A program made the translations under genes and the position numbers. Below are positions 35,492 through 46,457 of a DNA stretch of 64,000 nucleotides, in pieces; position 1 is the first letter of the stretch; each line of letters starts with the position of its first letter. Origin of the DNA: JAYSSF01 sp043772005 (GTDB lineage: Bacteria; Patescibacteriota; Gracilibacteria; Absconditabacterales; Absconditicoccaceae). Location: NCBI GenBank assembly GCA_043772005.1, contig JAYVGP010000010.1, positions 1 through 64,000 of the forward strand. The letters run 5' to 3'. The notes below the pieces were generated by a model. The model was not told the DNA's origin. It saw only the letters and a program-made list of their open reading frames with translations, and made no database searches.

Positions 35492-36022
35492 ATGAATCGC
35501 TCACTAATGAATTCAAAACAACATACTTTCGAATTAAGATCAGAAACTATCAATGACCTCAAACCGCTTAATATTCCAGCGGAAATTATGCCATATATTG
35601 GAACCTATATTGAAGAATGTAACTTACATCAAATGAAAAATTTGATAGGCAATATGCCTGAAATTAAAAAATTTATACAAAATGTAATCTGATCACAAAT
35701 CAAACAAACAAGCGTAGAATCAAAAATCAGCAAAAAAACAAAGATTATATGATCAAAATGATGAGAGCTTGCTCGTACATTAATTACTAATATTGGAGAA
35801 AAGATTCGCCGATGATTGGAATTTCTCTCTCGTGATTCTAAAATGACATCAGAAAATGCACTAGTGTTATGCGACAAAGTAAAAGGAAAATTTACATGAG
35901 GAGACAATGAATATGTAAAAGAAATAATGAATATATTCAAAACAATCGATAAAAAATGATTATGAAAATCGACTAAACTTATTAGTTCTTGATATTGATC
36001 AGATAATCGTGCCGCAGCGTAA
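35492..36022 (+). CDS. Hypothetical protein, 176 aa
   Basis: Not recognised. Soluble, Lys/Ile/Ser-rich; starts MNRSLMNSKQHTFELRSE (a second Met at 35507 is possible). About eleven UGA codons fall in the last 110 residues, where standard code would shatter the frame. It lies 27 bp after ftsE and before a strong terminator, so it is co-transcribed with ftsE. No transmembrane helix, so it is not FtsX. Confidence 0.72.
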
Positions 36023-36051
36023 CAAAACAAAAATATAAGACACCTAGCCTT

Positions 36052-36073
36052 CCCTCATGAGAGGGTTTTTTTA
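36052..36073 (+). terminator. Rho-independent terminator
   Basis: ccctc-atga-gaggg followed by seven T residues, ending the ftsE transcription unit. Confidence 0.9.
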
Positions 36074-36108
36074 TTCCTGTTGTCGTTACGAGCATAATAT
36101 AATAAAAC

Positions 36109-36231
36109 ATGGCAATCCACTGAGTTAAGACCAATATGATATACTGACTGCCGCATCGTTGTACTCCCTCCTTGCAATGATGAGTACTCGATCTAATCCC
36201 TTATCATCCTAGCTTCCCCACCCTCAAGTAA
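36109..36231 (+). CDS. Possible 40-aa small protein
   Basis: Open only with UGA as Gly: MAIHGVKTNMIYGLPHRC and so on, ending TAA. A TATAAT-like box is next to the ATG. It sits in a 240-bp gap between a terminator and the convergent Na/Pi gene. Four UGA glycines and no other support; may be chance. Confidence 0.25.
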
Positions 36232-36262
36232 AAACGAATACCCGGCGAAGATACTAGCTTTG

Positions 36263-37885
36263 TTATTTATACATCATCTTAATTGCTTTGATGAGCGCAT
36301 TATGAGATCTATGCAGCGCTGATGTTAGATGTAAAAGCGCACTCAACTCTCCTCCTGGTAGATTCTGACGATGAAGATGCTGACCGAGAAGATTGGTAAT
36401 TTCAGTATTATTGTCATCTACCTGATCAAGAAGAGAAGATAGATCACGATGGCTATCATCACGACGCGCAATCATGTCAGCCACTACAATATACAAATCT
36501 ACCATCTGTTCTTTGAGGTGTTGAAGACGTTCTTTCATCATGAGAGATTCCGACTGCATCAGTGTATCAAAGTCTACTCTGGTGTCATGAAGCGTCTTGG
36601 CGCTATACATCATTGTTTCGATGATTTCATAATGCCTAAGATACATTTCATCCTCTTTATAATCTCCATGATGGATACGAGTCAATAGTCACTTAATAAT
36701 ACCCTCTTCCACATTCTTCAAAATATCATAGTCTTCATCCAAACTTTCTTGACTAAGGTGATAAATAGCATAGTGTTTCTCTGAAACTGTATATTCTGGA
36801 TTAAGTAAAATTTTCTGGTCAATATCCAAATGATGAACATTAAACTTAAAAATCTTCTTGATAAGTGTAAGGAGATCTTGTTGCAATGCTGCTGGATAAT
36901 CTTTTGGATTCGTGATACTAACAAGTTCATAGTCGGTCTTGTCTGCGCTTGAGTAGCGCTCAAATGCACGAGCAATCGTACCGATAAATGGATAGATCAA
37001 AATACCAGTCAATACATTATAAATGACCTGATATCGTGCAATTGCCATTGGTCAATCTTTACCACCCGTATTCATAAATAACTGCATAAATTCTTCTGTC
37101 CACGGCACAACGAATAAGAATAAAACTGCACCTAGCGTATTAAACCCAAAATGAGTAAGTGCTACGTTTCTCTTGATTGCTGATCATCACATACTCGCAT
37201 ATACTGATACTAGCGCACTACCGATACTCGCACCCAACATCGCAATAACCGCCTGATCAAATGAAATAATACCAGCAGTCAAAGCCGTCATCGCAATAAT
37301 CGTAGCTGTACCGCTCGAATGCAATAGTAGCGCCAGTACTGCCCCACCAAGATAGAATACGTACCATCCCATATTTGCATACTGTGCTACATCCAGTCAT
37401 GCTGCAAGAATCGACACACTATCTTTCAGATATCCGATACCAAATAATAGTAGTCAGAATGATAAGATTAGCTGACCTACGAGTTTAATTTTCTTATTTT
37501 TGAAGAACTGGAGTATTCCTCATGTTCAGATCAGTGGCAGAGCAAATGATGAAATACTATATCAAAATCCAAGTTTCGCAATGATTACTGCTAAAAACGT
37601 ACCACCCACATTGGCTCATACAATCACACCAATTGCTCCCACTAAGGTTAGAATACCAGCTCCCGCAAACGATAGTACCATTAGTGATACAATCGTACCA
37701 GACTGCAAGATACCAGCCAGTACTGTACCAGCAAAGATTGCTTTGATACGAGTATTGACAGTTTTGGCTAGAAATTTCTTAAGCTGAGCATATCATAGCT
37801 CATGGATACATGATTCCAATACATCCATACCAAACACAAACATTGCCAATCACCCAAGAAACGCCCAGATATTAAATTCTTCCAT
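36263..37885 (-). CDS. Na+/phosphate cotransporter family protein (NptA/YjbB-like) with PhoU-like tail
   Basis: 540 aa. N-terminal half: about eight hydrophobic segments with the paired repeat motif of the family, TVLAGILQSGTIVSLMVLSF and later LHSSGTATIIAMTALTAG, each followed by a GANVGGT- or GASIGS-type motif. C-terminal ~220 residues are helical and PhoU-like (FDTLMQSESLMMKERLQHL). It probably takes up phosphate with sodium. Many UGA glycines occur, including a GG pair in YASMGGSAIKRN. Single gene with divergent clpP upstream. Confidence 0.9.
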
Positions 37886-38043
37886 AAGAATCTATTTAAA
37901 TATTAAATAAGTTTTGTCAATTATAGCCATAGTAACTATTTTTCGCAAATCAATTTACAAACTAATACTACTAATGCATTCACAAGTAGCAAATCCATTT
38001 TGTAATACTGTCAATACAAACCTTCAAAACTATGTGCTTATCC

Positions 38044-38072
38044 TTGATTCTATCAGTATTTTATGTTATAAT
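38044..38072 (+). promoter_or_regulatory. Sigma70-like promoter of clpP
   Basis: TTGATT (38044-38049), 17-bp spacer, TATAAT (38067-38072), about 35 bp before the clpP ATG. Confidence 0.8.
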
Positions 38073-38107
38073 CAAATAATTATAAATTAATTCCTAACCT
38101 TATTTTT

Positions 38108-38698
38108 ATGTTAATCCCAACAATCATCGACAAAACGCCTACTGGCGAGAGAGCCTACGATATCTACTCCAGACTATTAGAAGATCGTATCATTTTTATC
38201 GGAGATCAGATCGAACATAATATGGCCAACTCTGTCATCGCACAACTCTTACGACTAGAAAAGAAAGATCCAAAGAAAGACATCATCATGTATATCAATT
38301 CACCTGGAGGATCTATCATGGATGGTAATGGTATTTATGATACGATGCAGTATTTATCGTGTGATATCGTCACAATTTGTACAGGACTTGCTGCTAGCTA
38401 CGGTGCAATGCTCCTCACTGCTGGTACCAAGGGTAAAAGATTTGCTCTACCTCATGCAGAGATTATGATCCATCAGCCACTCGGATGATCACAAGGTCAA
38501 GCGACTGATATCGAGATTAATGCTCGCCACATCCTTAGGCTCAGGGACACACTCAACGGTATGCTTGCGCATCACACAGGTCAGAGCGTAGAAACTATTG
38601 CGAGAGACTGCGAAAGAGATAATTGGATGACAGCTGAACAAGCAGTCGAATATGGCCTTATTGATAAGGTTATCACCAAAGTTTCCGATATAAAATAA
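38108..38698 (+). CDS. clpP: ATP-dependent Clp protease proteolytic subunit
   Basis: 196 aa, usual length. Catalytic Ser97 in GLAASYGAML (Tyr replaces the common Met), His122 in EIMIHQPLGG (one Gly is UGA) and an Asp in ARDCERDNWM form the triad. The N-terminus MLIPTIIDKT has no long propeptide. ClpX or ClpC is not nearby. The only UGA follows HQPLG in a strictly conserved glycine-rich turn. Confidence 0.97.
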
Positions 38699-38889
38699 AA
38701 AACTTTTGACAAAATGAACTCATCTGACTATACTCATGGTAGTCTTACTAACTAATTCTTTCGTATCGTATTGTTTATATCGAGTTTAGAAAATACTAAA
38801 ACCTATAAACAAAAACAAAAAAGTATCAGACTATCTGATATCATAAACAATACAATATATATGAAAAAAATACATCATATAAGTAATTG
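38699..38889. other. Gene-free stretch with a long inverted repeat
   Basis: No ORF. An 11-bp inverted repeat gtattgtttat (38768-38778) / ataaacaatac (38843-38853) encloses a second hairpin tatcaga-cta-tctgata (38824-38840). Read on the minus strand the inner hairpin is followed by a T-rich run, so it may end a minus transcript. A weak hairpin gacta...tagtc near 38731-38749 may serve as clpP terminator. Confidence 0.5.
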
Positions 38890-39007
38890 CTAAGGCATTT
38901 CGATTGGTGTAGAATTAGTAGTAGACACGCTTCCGCGTGTTCATTAGTAACAATGCGAAGTGCCAAAGAGCTGATCGTGTATTCTTAGGAGTGCTGGTCA
39001 GTTTTTT
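38890..39007 (+). ncRNA. Candidate structured small RNA (~118 nt) with terminator
   Basis: ggcatttcg (38894-38902) pairs with cgaagtgcc (38956-38964), the helix can extend through attg/caat, and a hairpin gacacgc-ttcc-gcgtgtt (38924-38941) lies inside. A final hairpin ctgatc/ggtcag followed by six T residues (38971-39007) makes a terminator. No reading frame covers it. I could not match it to SRP, 6S, tmRNA or RNase P, so the family is unknown. Confidence 0.5.
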
Positions 39008-39012
39008 CTTTA

Positions 39013-39042
39013 CAAAAAAGAGACTATAGAAAATCCATAGTC
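39013..39042 (-). terminator. Rho-independent terminator after the metalloprotease gene
   Basis: gactat/atagtc stem followed by ctc and a T-run on the minus strand. Confidence 0.75.
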
Positions 39043-39078
39043 CCTTTAATAGTTTAATACACTAGTACTTTTTTTAGT

Positions 39079-39990
39079 TTAGGCGATAGATCACCAATAG
39101 TAATTCATCACCGCCTTATCACAAGTTGTAAATACCTGCCAAGGAGATGTTTTACCAACATACTGTCTCATAATTGATTGAGAGTCTGTCGTACCAACAC
39201 CACAACCAATTGATGCAACAACATCAGATCCCTCTCCCGTATCAGTATGAACTAAACCAATAGCATGACCAAGCTCATGAGCCATAATCACTTTCCGACC
39301 ACTAGGGCTAGTATCTGCTACCAATGCATTGGTATTACTAATGATAATTTTCTCACTAAATTTACCAGACGAAGCAACAGCGGTAGTTCCTGCAATTGAT
39401 GAATAGGAGCCCCAAGTAACATCCAATTTATTAGATTCTAAGGTACTATTTGTAGCAGTATATCCAGCAAATACAAGATTATAACCAAGTCCGTTCCAAT
39501 AAGAGATAGCGTCTGAGCTAGCAGTAGCCCATTCAATGGGAACCGTACTGTGTACTTTGACACTAACTGTACCACCATTATACATGTAGGTATCTATTCG
39601 GTGTCGAGCAGATTTATTATTCATTGCACGCTGAATATATTCCCTCGTAGGAATGTAGCTTGGAACATTTTTTGCTTTACCATCCAAGGGGTAGTATACC
39701 ATACCATCATCCATCGTTGCAAGAGCCACTCCACTACGATGAAATTGAATATATTGCTCTTCAGTAATTCGTTCCATTTGTTTAAGAAATTCAACTTCCT
39801 TAATAATCTGGAAGTCTTTGATTTCGCTAATTTTAGCTATCTCATCAACTGATTTTGCAGATAATAATTGCTGAGCAAAAGTCGCAGGGTTATCATTTAA
39901 CTCGGCCTTTTCACAACCACCAAGAGTAAAAACTCCTGTCAAAAGTAGGGAAAATACGAACACACTAAGTGTTTTTCTAAAATTTTTCAT
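39079..39990 (-). CDS. Lipoprotein zinc metalloprotease, Bacteroidota-like; likely acquired
   Basis: 303 aa in code 25. Signal peptide and lipobox: LLLTGVFTLGGC, Cys near residue 26. Zinc site HELGHAIGLVH (HExxHxxGxxH, metzincin-type) near residue 240, preceded by KVIMA; two Cys pairs near the C-terminus. Resembles the Bacteroidota dual-action HEIGH (M57-like) peptidases. All 23 glycines are GGN, none UGA, whereas RNase Y nearby uses UGA for nearly half. After MNYYW comes TGA; a standard-code donor would stop there, whereas this host would add Gly-Ser-Ile-Ala and stop at TAA. Strong sign of recent transfer. It could digest host or prey proteins (inference). Confidence 0.9.
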
Positions 39991-40134
39991 ACGAAATTTG
40001 TTTGTTTAAAATTTGAAAAATACTTTTTTTTATTTTTAATATTTACTAGCGTAAAAGCTACTATAAACATGTGTGTGTACTTCAAGTTGATATTTTAGTA
40101 TTTTTCAGTTTGATATAATGTCAATACAATCTAA

Positions 40135-40162
40135 TTGCAGAATACTCGAAATTAGATATAAT
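40135..40162 (+). promoter_or_regulatory. Promoter of a leaderless gene
   Basis: TTGCAG (40135-40140), 16-bp spacer, TATAAT (40157-40162); the ATG at 40168 lies where transcription would start. Confidence 0.65.
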
Positions 40163-40167
40163 ATAAT

Positions 40168-42585
40168 ATGAATTGACTAATTGCTCTACTTGTCATCATA
40201 GTATTCATCATAACTATCAGATTCACTCGACTTTCCCTACGTCGTAGGTTTGATCGTAATCACGCAGCCACACTCAGATTCCTCCATGTAAAAATCCCCA
40301 AAAAAGCCTCCGAAGCAGAACAAAAAGAATCCAATGTCCAAAGCATGAAACAGAACATAGAAGTCATGAATCAAGTCCTCAAAAATGTCTCATCACTAAG
40401 CAACCATGGACGATATGCACGCCGAATCGGTCAACCTTATTGTAGTATCGAAGTAGTAGTAGAGAAAGAACTCATCAAATATATTGTCGCAGTACCAGCA
40501 GATTATATAGAAACATTTGAAAAGTTTATCTCATCTTTCTATCCAGGATCGGTCATTGATAATATCGATCAGCCCAAATTATGCGAAACAGGTAAATATC
40601 GATCTGGTGCATCATGCATCCTCAGTAAATCCTATCACTATCCCCTCAAAACCTATGACAGTTTTGAAGTAGATCCGATGGATAGTATCTTGGCTTCATG
40701 TAGTAGGATCGAATATGATGAAAAGCTAGTTATACAGTGCCTCATTTCACCGCTCGATGAGTGACGACAGCAGAAGATCCGCAAACAAATTGATCTCATC
40801 AAAAATGGTAAATCACTCTCTACACGATCAAAGTTATGGGCTAGCATAACCTTCACCCAGTCAGACGATAAAGATGCTCCAAAGTCATCACATCGCCGAA
40901 GTAGTACACAAGTCAGCGACCTCGAGAAAAAAGGTGAGGATGAATTATTCCAAGTAAATATTAGAGTATTTGCTACTTCTCCACAGCCTACTCGCCCCAA
41001 AATAATGGTACAAGATATCACTAGAACACTCAATCAATACAATTATAGTGGATTCAATAGTCTGACTACGACCGTGCGTTCAGATATGTCATTTTTGTTT
41101 GCTTTTATTGAAAGAAAATTTATTAGTCATGGCTGATGGTATAACTTCTTCCGTACTCGTAGAACTATCCTTAATATCAAAGAGCTCAGCTCTATTATTC
41201 ACTTTCCTCATTTTAAGTTCAACAAGAATCCTCGTATCAAACGACAAAATTATAAAATAGTCCCTGCTCCAGATACCATCCCACAAGAATGACTGCTACT
41301 ATGATATAATCTTTATGCCTGAGTCAAGAAAGAAGTAAGGATTAAATTTGAAGACAGATTTAGACACTTCTACTGTATTGGTCAAACTGGTACTGGTAAA
41401 TCCACTACTCTACTTACTATGGCCAAAGAAGATCTCAAAGCAGGTCACGGATTTTGTTTTATCGATCCGCATGGAGATTTCTGCGAAGATCTCTTAAGCT
41501 ACTTCCCTAAAGAACGTATTGATGATCTCATCTACTTTAATGTTGCAGATTTCAACTATCCACTGTGACTCAATGTATTTCAAGTAGAGACAGAAGAAGA
41601 AAAAGATGTCATTATATCTGACTTAATCGATATGTTCGTCGCAATGTATGGTCACGAGATTTTTGGGCCTCGTATCCAGGATTACTTCCGTAATGCAGCC
41701 ATGTGTCTCATGGAACAACCCGAAGGGGGAACAATCTCAGAAGTTGTCAGACTATTTACTGATCAAGCATACCAAAAGATCAAAGTCAAAAATATCAAAA
41801 ACCCCGTTGTGAGACAATGGCGAGAAAAAACATATGGCTCCATGGGCGACAAAGAAAAACAAGAAATGATCCCCTATTTCCAGGCTAAGTTCTCACCATT
41901 TACCGACTCAGGCATCGTGCGTAACATTGTATGACAACCCAAATCATCCTTCTCAATGGATGAAGCGATGCAACAGAATAAGATCATCCTCGTCAACCTC
42001 AGTAAATGATTAATCGGAGAGACCAATAGTCAGTTGATTGGTAGATTCCTCAGCACTCAGATTAAGGTAGCAGCATTACGTCGTGCTAATATGGATATCT
42101 CTGAACGTAAGCCATTCTTTCTCTACATCGATGAATTCCAAAACTATGTCAGTAAATCAATTGAATCTGTGCTCTCCGAAGCTCGTAAATATCGCCTGTG
42201 ACTAAGTATCGCTCATCAGTATATCGATCAGATCAAATGAGATGGTAAGTGATGAGTCGACCTTAGTAAAGCAATTTTCGGTAATGTAGGTAACATAATG
42301 TCCCTTAAGGTTGGAGCACCAGATGCAGAATTTCTCGAAAAAGAATTTTCTCCTGAATTCTCCCAACAAGATCTTGTTAATATGGATAAGTTCAAGTGAA
42401 TCATCAAGCTCTCAGTAGATAGTATGCAGACAAGACCATTCTCTATCGCGCCCATCAATCCATTTGCTACACCGAGGCTCAATCCCCCAGAAAAGATGAA
42501 TATCATCAAACAAATTTCTGCCCTCAAACGATGAAGAAAAAAAGACCTCGTGGAAAAAGAGATCTTCTTTAGGGTTGGGGTTTAA
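40168..42585 (+). CDS. VirB4/TraG/HerA-like secretion or conjugation ATPase
   Basis: 805 aa. An N-terminal membrane helix (LIALLVIIVFIITI, residues 4-17), a ~360-residue region unlike known folds to me, then a P-loop ATPase: FYCIGQTGTGKSTTLLTMAK (Walker A, near 410), GFCFIDPHGDFCEDLLSYFP, Walker B PFFLYIDEFQNYVSKSIES (near 650), and SIAHQYIDQI, which is typical of TraG/VirD4-like coupling proteins. Such ATPases are widespread in CPR bacteria, often beside type IV pili. No other secretion genes are adjacent. Many UGA glycines. Its TAA overlaps the convergent gene's stop. Confidence 0.85.
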
Positions 42586-43415
42586 GCAGCCATATTTATA
42601 AAATCATCATTAGAATTATCAACGGCCATTAGCCTTTCATAAAGAATCTTAGCAGCAATTTCTTCAGGAAGATCCATCACATCCTTGATCTGTCCATCTG
42701 GACACCTAATAGCCTGATAGTACATTTTATCTCATACCATAAGTTTTTGTCGCTTCATATTATTGTCATTATTAAGTCCACTTGCGATAACTGTTTGATA
42801 GCTTTGTCCACCAATACGATACTCCTTACCCAAGAAATGAGTATATTTCTGGGCAGCATCGGCTCATTGAGTCTCGGTAATTTTCCCCTCCGTTCTTTGA
42901 TTAGTTAGCTTATCCTGTTCACTAAATCACTGTAATACGACTTCTCATTCTTTTTTACTTTCTGTGGGGTGATTGTGTGATACAGCCTGTGTGTTAGCAA
43001 GATCTTCTGCTTTGTATGAAACAGAACTGTGAGATTTATCAGTTGAACCTAACTCGTTAACACTAGTAATTTCACCACTATCAGCCGTCTGCATACCCAC
43101 AATCGTCTCATGGTTGCCTCACGTTGCATCATAGATATCAGATAAATTGTGAAACATGGTTTCATCTACAAATTTTGCGGTAGCTTCTCATCACTGAGTA
43201 ATCAGGTCGGCAGCCTCTTGTATAACTCAGCCATTCTTAGTACCAAGATAATCTCAGTAACTACCTCCATCTGATCATATTGAATTTCATTTTATCAGTA
43301 CGCGAAGCTCTTCGCGAATTGTCTCAACATCACGATTCAACGACTCTTTAGCCTGAACTTCTGGACTATTGCGGCGCTCAACGCCATTTGGATGTATAGT
43401 AGTTTCAATTTTCAT
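42582..43415 (-). CDS. Hypothetical protein, 277 aa
   Basis: Not recognised. Acidic, Gln/Thr/Asn-rich, no signal or membrane helix: MKIETTIHPNGVERRNS, a Gly-rich stretch IKGNSIGSDGGSYGDYLGTK (three UGA glycines), and a C-terminal conserved-looking part GKEYRIGGQSYQTVIASGL, then VGDKMYYQAIRCPDGQIKDV. About twelve UGA glycines in total. Its TAA overlaps the TAA of the convergent ATPase gene (42582-42585). Confidence 0.78.
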
Positions 43416-43430
43416 ATCCTGATCCTACAC

Positions 43431-43462
43431 AAAAAAATCTAAAAATCAAGTATATTTTTAGA
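43431..43462 (-). terminator. Rho-independent terminator after gatA
   Basis: tctaaaaat / atttttaga stem followed by seven T residues on the minus strand, 43-74 bp past the gatA stop. Confidence 0.8.
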
Positions 43463-43504
43463 AATGTCAAATGTAGTGAAAAATTCAAAGTTAAAAGTAT
43501 AAAA

Positions 43505-44935
43505 TTAGACAGTGAAATTCATTTGCTCAATCACCTTGCCTAGGGCAAACAACTGATCTTCACGCCAGTGATTGGCAATCATGTGCAGACCAATCGGAAG
43601 TTGTGACCATTCAACCTGTGCAGTACCTACCGGCACTGACATCGCAGGCAATCACGCAATATTGACCGGGACTGTATAGATATCCGCGAGGTAATCAGAC
43701 ACTGGATCATCTTCGTGATCTCCTATTTTCCATGGAAATACTGGACTTGTGGGACCTATGATAATATCATAACTAGTGAAAATACGAGCAAATTCTGACT
43801 TAAGCGCCTGTTGAACTCTGAGAGCCTTGTTATAGTATGCGTCGTAGTATCACGCTGACAATACATGAGTACCAGTCAAGATCCTACGGATCACCTCATC
43901 ACCAAACCCACGAGTCCTAATATCAGCATAGTAACTCTTGAGATCTGGATAGTTACTCGTATCATCCTGTAGACCAAATCTCATCCCATCGTAGCGAGCC
44001 ATATTAGTACTGACCTGAGCTGGTACCATGATATAATATACCGCAAGAGCATAGTCAATCAGAGGCATTGATACCTTATCCACTACATATCACTGAGATT
44101 CTAGTTTAACAATTATCTCCTCTACTCTCGCACGGATCAATGGATCCAGACCATCGCTATTCATAAATTCATCCAACACACACAGCTTCAATCCCTTTGG
44201 GTCTGGCAAATTACTCGTCCATGTGAGATGATCATCACGTTGTTGGCTTGTTGCATCACGATCATCATATCCAGCGATAGACTGGAGCAATAATGAAGCG
44301 TCATCCACTGTCTTAGTCAGTACTCACACTTGATCAAATCATGAGGTCATCGCCTGCACACCGTACCTGGATACACGACCATACGTCGGCTTCACTCATA
44401 CAATCCCACAAAACGAAGCTGGCTGACGTATACTACCACCAGTATCAGTACCCAGTGCAGCAATACACTGCCCTGCAGCCACCGCACCAGCACTACCAGA
44501 CGAGCTACCACCAGTCACTCTTGATAGATCATACGGATTACGACTTGGTCAAAACGCACTATTCTCACCACTTCATCACTGAGCAAACTCATCCATATTA
44601 GTCTTACCCATCATCACTCATCCAGCAGATTCGAGCTTCGCATAACTCGTCGCAGTGTAAGCAGAGATATAATCTGACAAGATCTTGCTGGCTCCAGTCA
44701 TGGGAGTTCCAGTTACATTGATGATATCTTTGATAGCGATCGGAGCAGCAGCCAGCGGTAGACTCTTGACGTGATCCAAATGCTCATAAGCATAATCAGC
44801 AGTTAGGTTGATCCAGTAGTTGTTGCTGTCGTTTTGAGCTTGCTCCAGATAGTAGTCCAAAACCTGCTTTGGGTCAATACTTCCATCGCGAACTCATGCG
44901 ATATATGATGTAAGAGTGAGATTATTAAAATTCAT
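43505..44935 (-). CDS. gatA: Asp/Glu-tRNA(Asn/Gln) amidotransferase subunit A
   Basis: 476 aa, normal length. Amidase-signature enzyme that makes Gln-tRNA and Asn-tRNA by transamidation. Catalytic triad visible: Lys in IAIKDIINVTG, Ser in RVTGGSSSGSAGAVAAG, nucleophile Ser in GTDTGGSIRQPASFCG (last Gly is UGA). gatB and gatC are not adjacent. It lies just upstream, in transcription, of its terminator and 8 bp downstream of serS, so serS-gatA form an operon. Confidence 0.96.
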
Positions 44936-44943
44936 AAGAGATT

Positions 44944-46227
44944 CTATTTACCAATAAATTGTTTACCTCCCATATATGGTCTGAGCACTTCAGGAATTTG
45001 GATAGTTCCATCTTCTTGCTGATAGTTTTCACAGATAGCAACGAGGGTACGAGACATGGCAAATGCTGTTGCATCATTCATAGATACAAATTCATTACCA
45101 GAGTCTAACTTGACACGAGTATTAAGTCTACGAGCTTGGAAGTCAGTCATAAAGTCAGCACTATGAGTCTCACGATACATATTCTGACTTGGGATCCACG
45201 TCTCAACATCCACATGACGGAAGTCAGGATCACCCATATCTCCAGTACATGCGATTACGAGCTGATATGGAAGACCAAGCTGTTGTGTCATATATTCTTG
45301 TACTGCGACGAGGAACAGATGCTCGTTCATCCCCTGCTCTGGCGTCGTAAACGTCTCCATCTCCAACTTATCAAACTGATGAAGGCGGAACGTACCTCTA
45401 CTATCCTTACCATAGGTACCAGCTTCACGACGAAACGCTGGGCTGAAACCAAGATATCTAATAGGTAAGTCAGCGGCAGCGATGATCTCATCAGCATAAA
45501 TGGGACCAAGTGAGTGTTCAGCGCTGGCGATCAGTACCATATCATCGAGCTTTAGTTCATAGGTTGTATCATTGGGGTTATAACGACCCATACGATCCAT
45601 CATTTCACGCTTCATAATGATCGGAGGCAACGCCAACGTAAATACCTTATCACTTACATTCAATCCCCAATCTGAGATGATTTTCTGAATGATTCACTGG
45701 TTGGTTAGGGTTGCGTACGTCCATGAGATGACTGCTTGTTGTAGCATCACAATATCTCCAAACAAATACACAAACCTCGCACCCGCAATCTTGACCGCTC
45801 TCTCTCTATCCAAACATCCAAGATTAGTCAATAGTTCTTCTTGATCCTTAGGAGTAAATGAAAATTCTCTCGGCTGACCTCGTTGTTTGATGATCTTGTT
45901 TTCTGAGTCATCCTTACCGATCGGAGTATCATCACTATACCAGTTTGGCAGAGCCTTGAGTAGTGGTGTAAGTTCTGGCTCAATCGCATCATATTGTTCT
46001 TGTAGTTCCTGAATCTTTAGCTTTAGCTCTTTTGCTTTTACTATACCATCAGGAGTATTACCAGCTTTCTTCTGGTCAGATTTTAGCCCATCAATCTGAG
46101 TTTGCAAATCTCTACGCTGAGCATCGAGCTCCAAGACACGATCTACGTCAGTATGTTTACTACGTTTATCAATAATAAGCTGTTTCACAGCATCAGGATT
46201 TTGACGAATAAGTTTAATATCGATCAT
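44944..46227 (-). CDS. serS: Serine-tRNA ligase
   Basis: 427 aa class II synthetase. N-terminal coiled-coil arm (about 25-110) that binds tRNA-Ser, then motif 2 SPAFRREAGTYGKDSRG and motif 3 region SADFMTDFQARRLNTR. A single UGA glycine follows ATLTNQ. The GC-rich mini hairpin at 46309-46322 lies about 80 bp above the start. Operon with gatA. Confidence 0.97.
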
Positions 46228-46308
46228 AATTAATTTGTAAGATTGTAAAATTTATAATATAAAGGCAATAGTTCACCTTGTCCTAAAAAAAATTAACCAA
46301 AAATTTCT

Positions 46309-46322
46309 ATCCCCAAAGGGAT
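46309..46322 (-). other. GC-rich mini hairpin in the serS leader
   Basis: atccc-tttg-gggat on the minus strand in an AT-rich stretch between the gene at 46458 and serS. One of several similar small hairpins in 5' regions of this window. Confidence 0.45.
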
Positions 46323-46426
46323 CAAATCAAAAACATCTTAGGAATCAAAAAAGCTTTATAATTCATTATCTCCAGATTACTCATGTTGATAGTGGTATCA
46401 AGGTATTTTATAGGTTTTTTGAGTAC

Positions 46427-46449
46427 AAAAAACTCCCGAGGGAGGGAGT
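46427..46449 (-). terminator. Rho-independent terminator
   Basis: actccc/gggagt stem followed by six T residues on the minus strand, right after the 815-aa gene. Confidence 0.85.
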
Positions 46450-46457
46450 AAGAATAT

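Noticed and set aside
44341..44601. Plus-strand frame inside gatA
   Set aside because: Antisense to the GatA signature region; His/Tyr/Gln-rich artefact.
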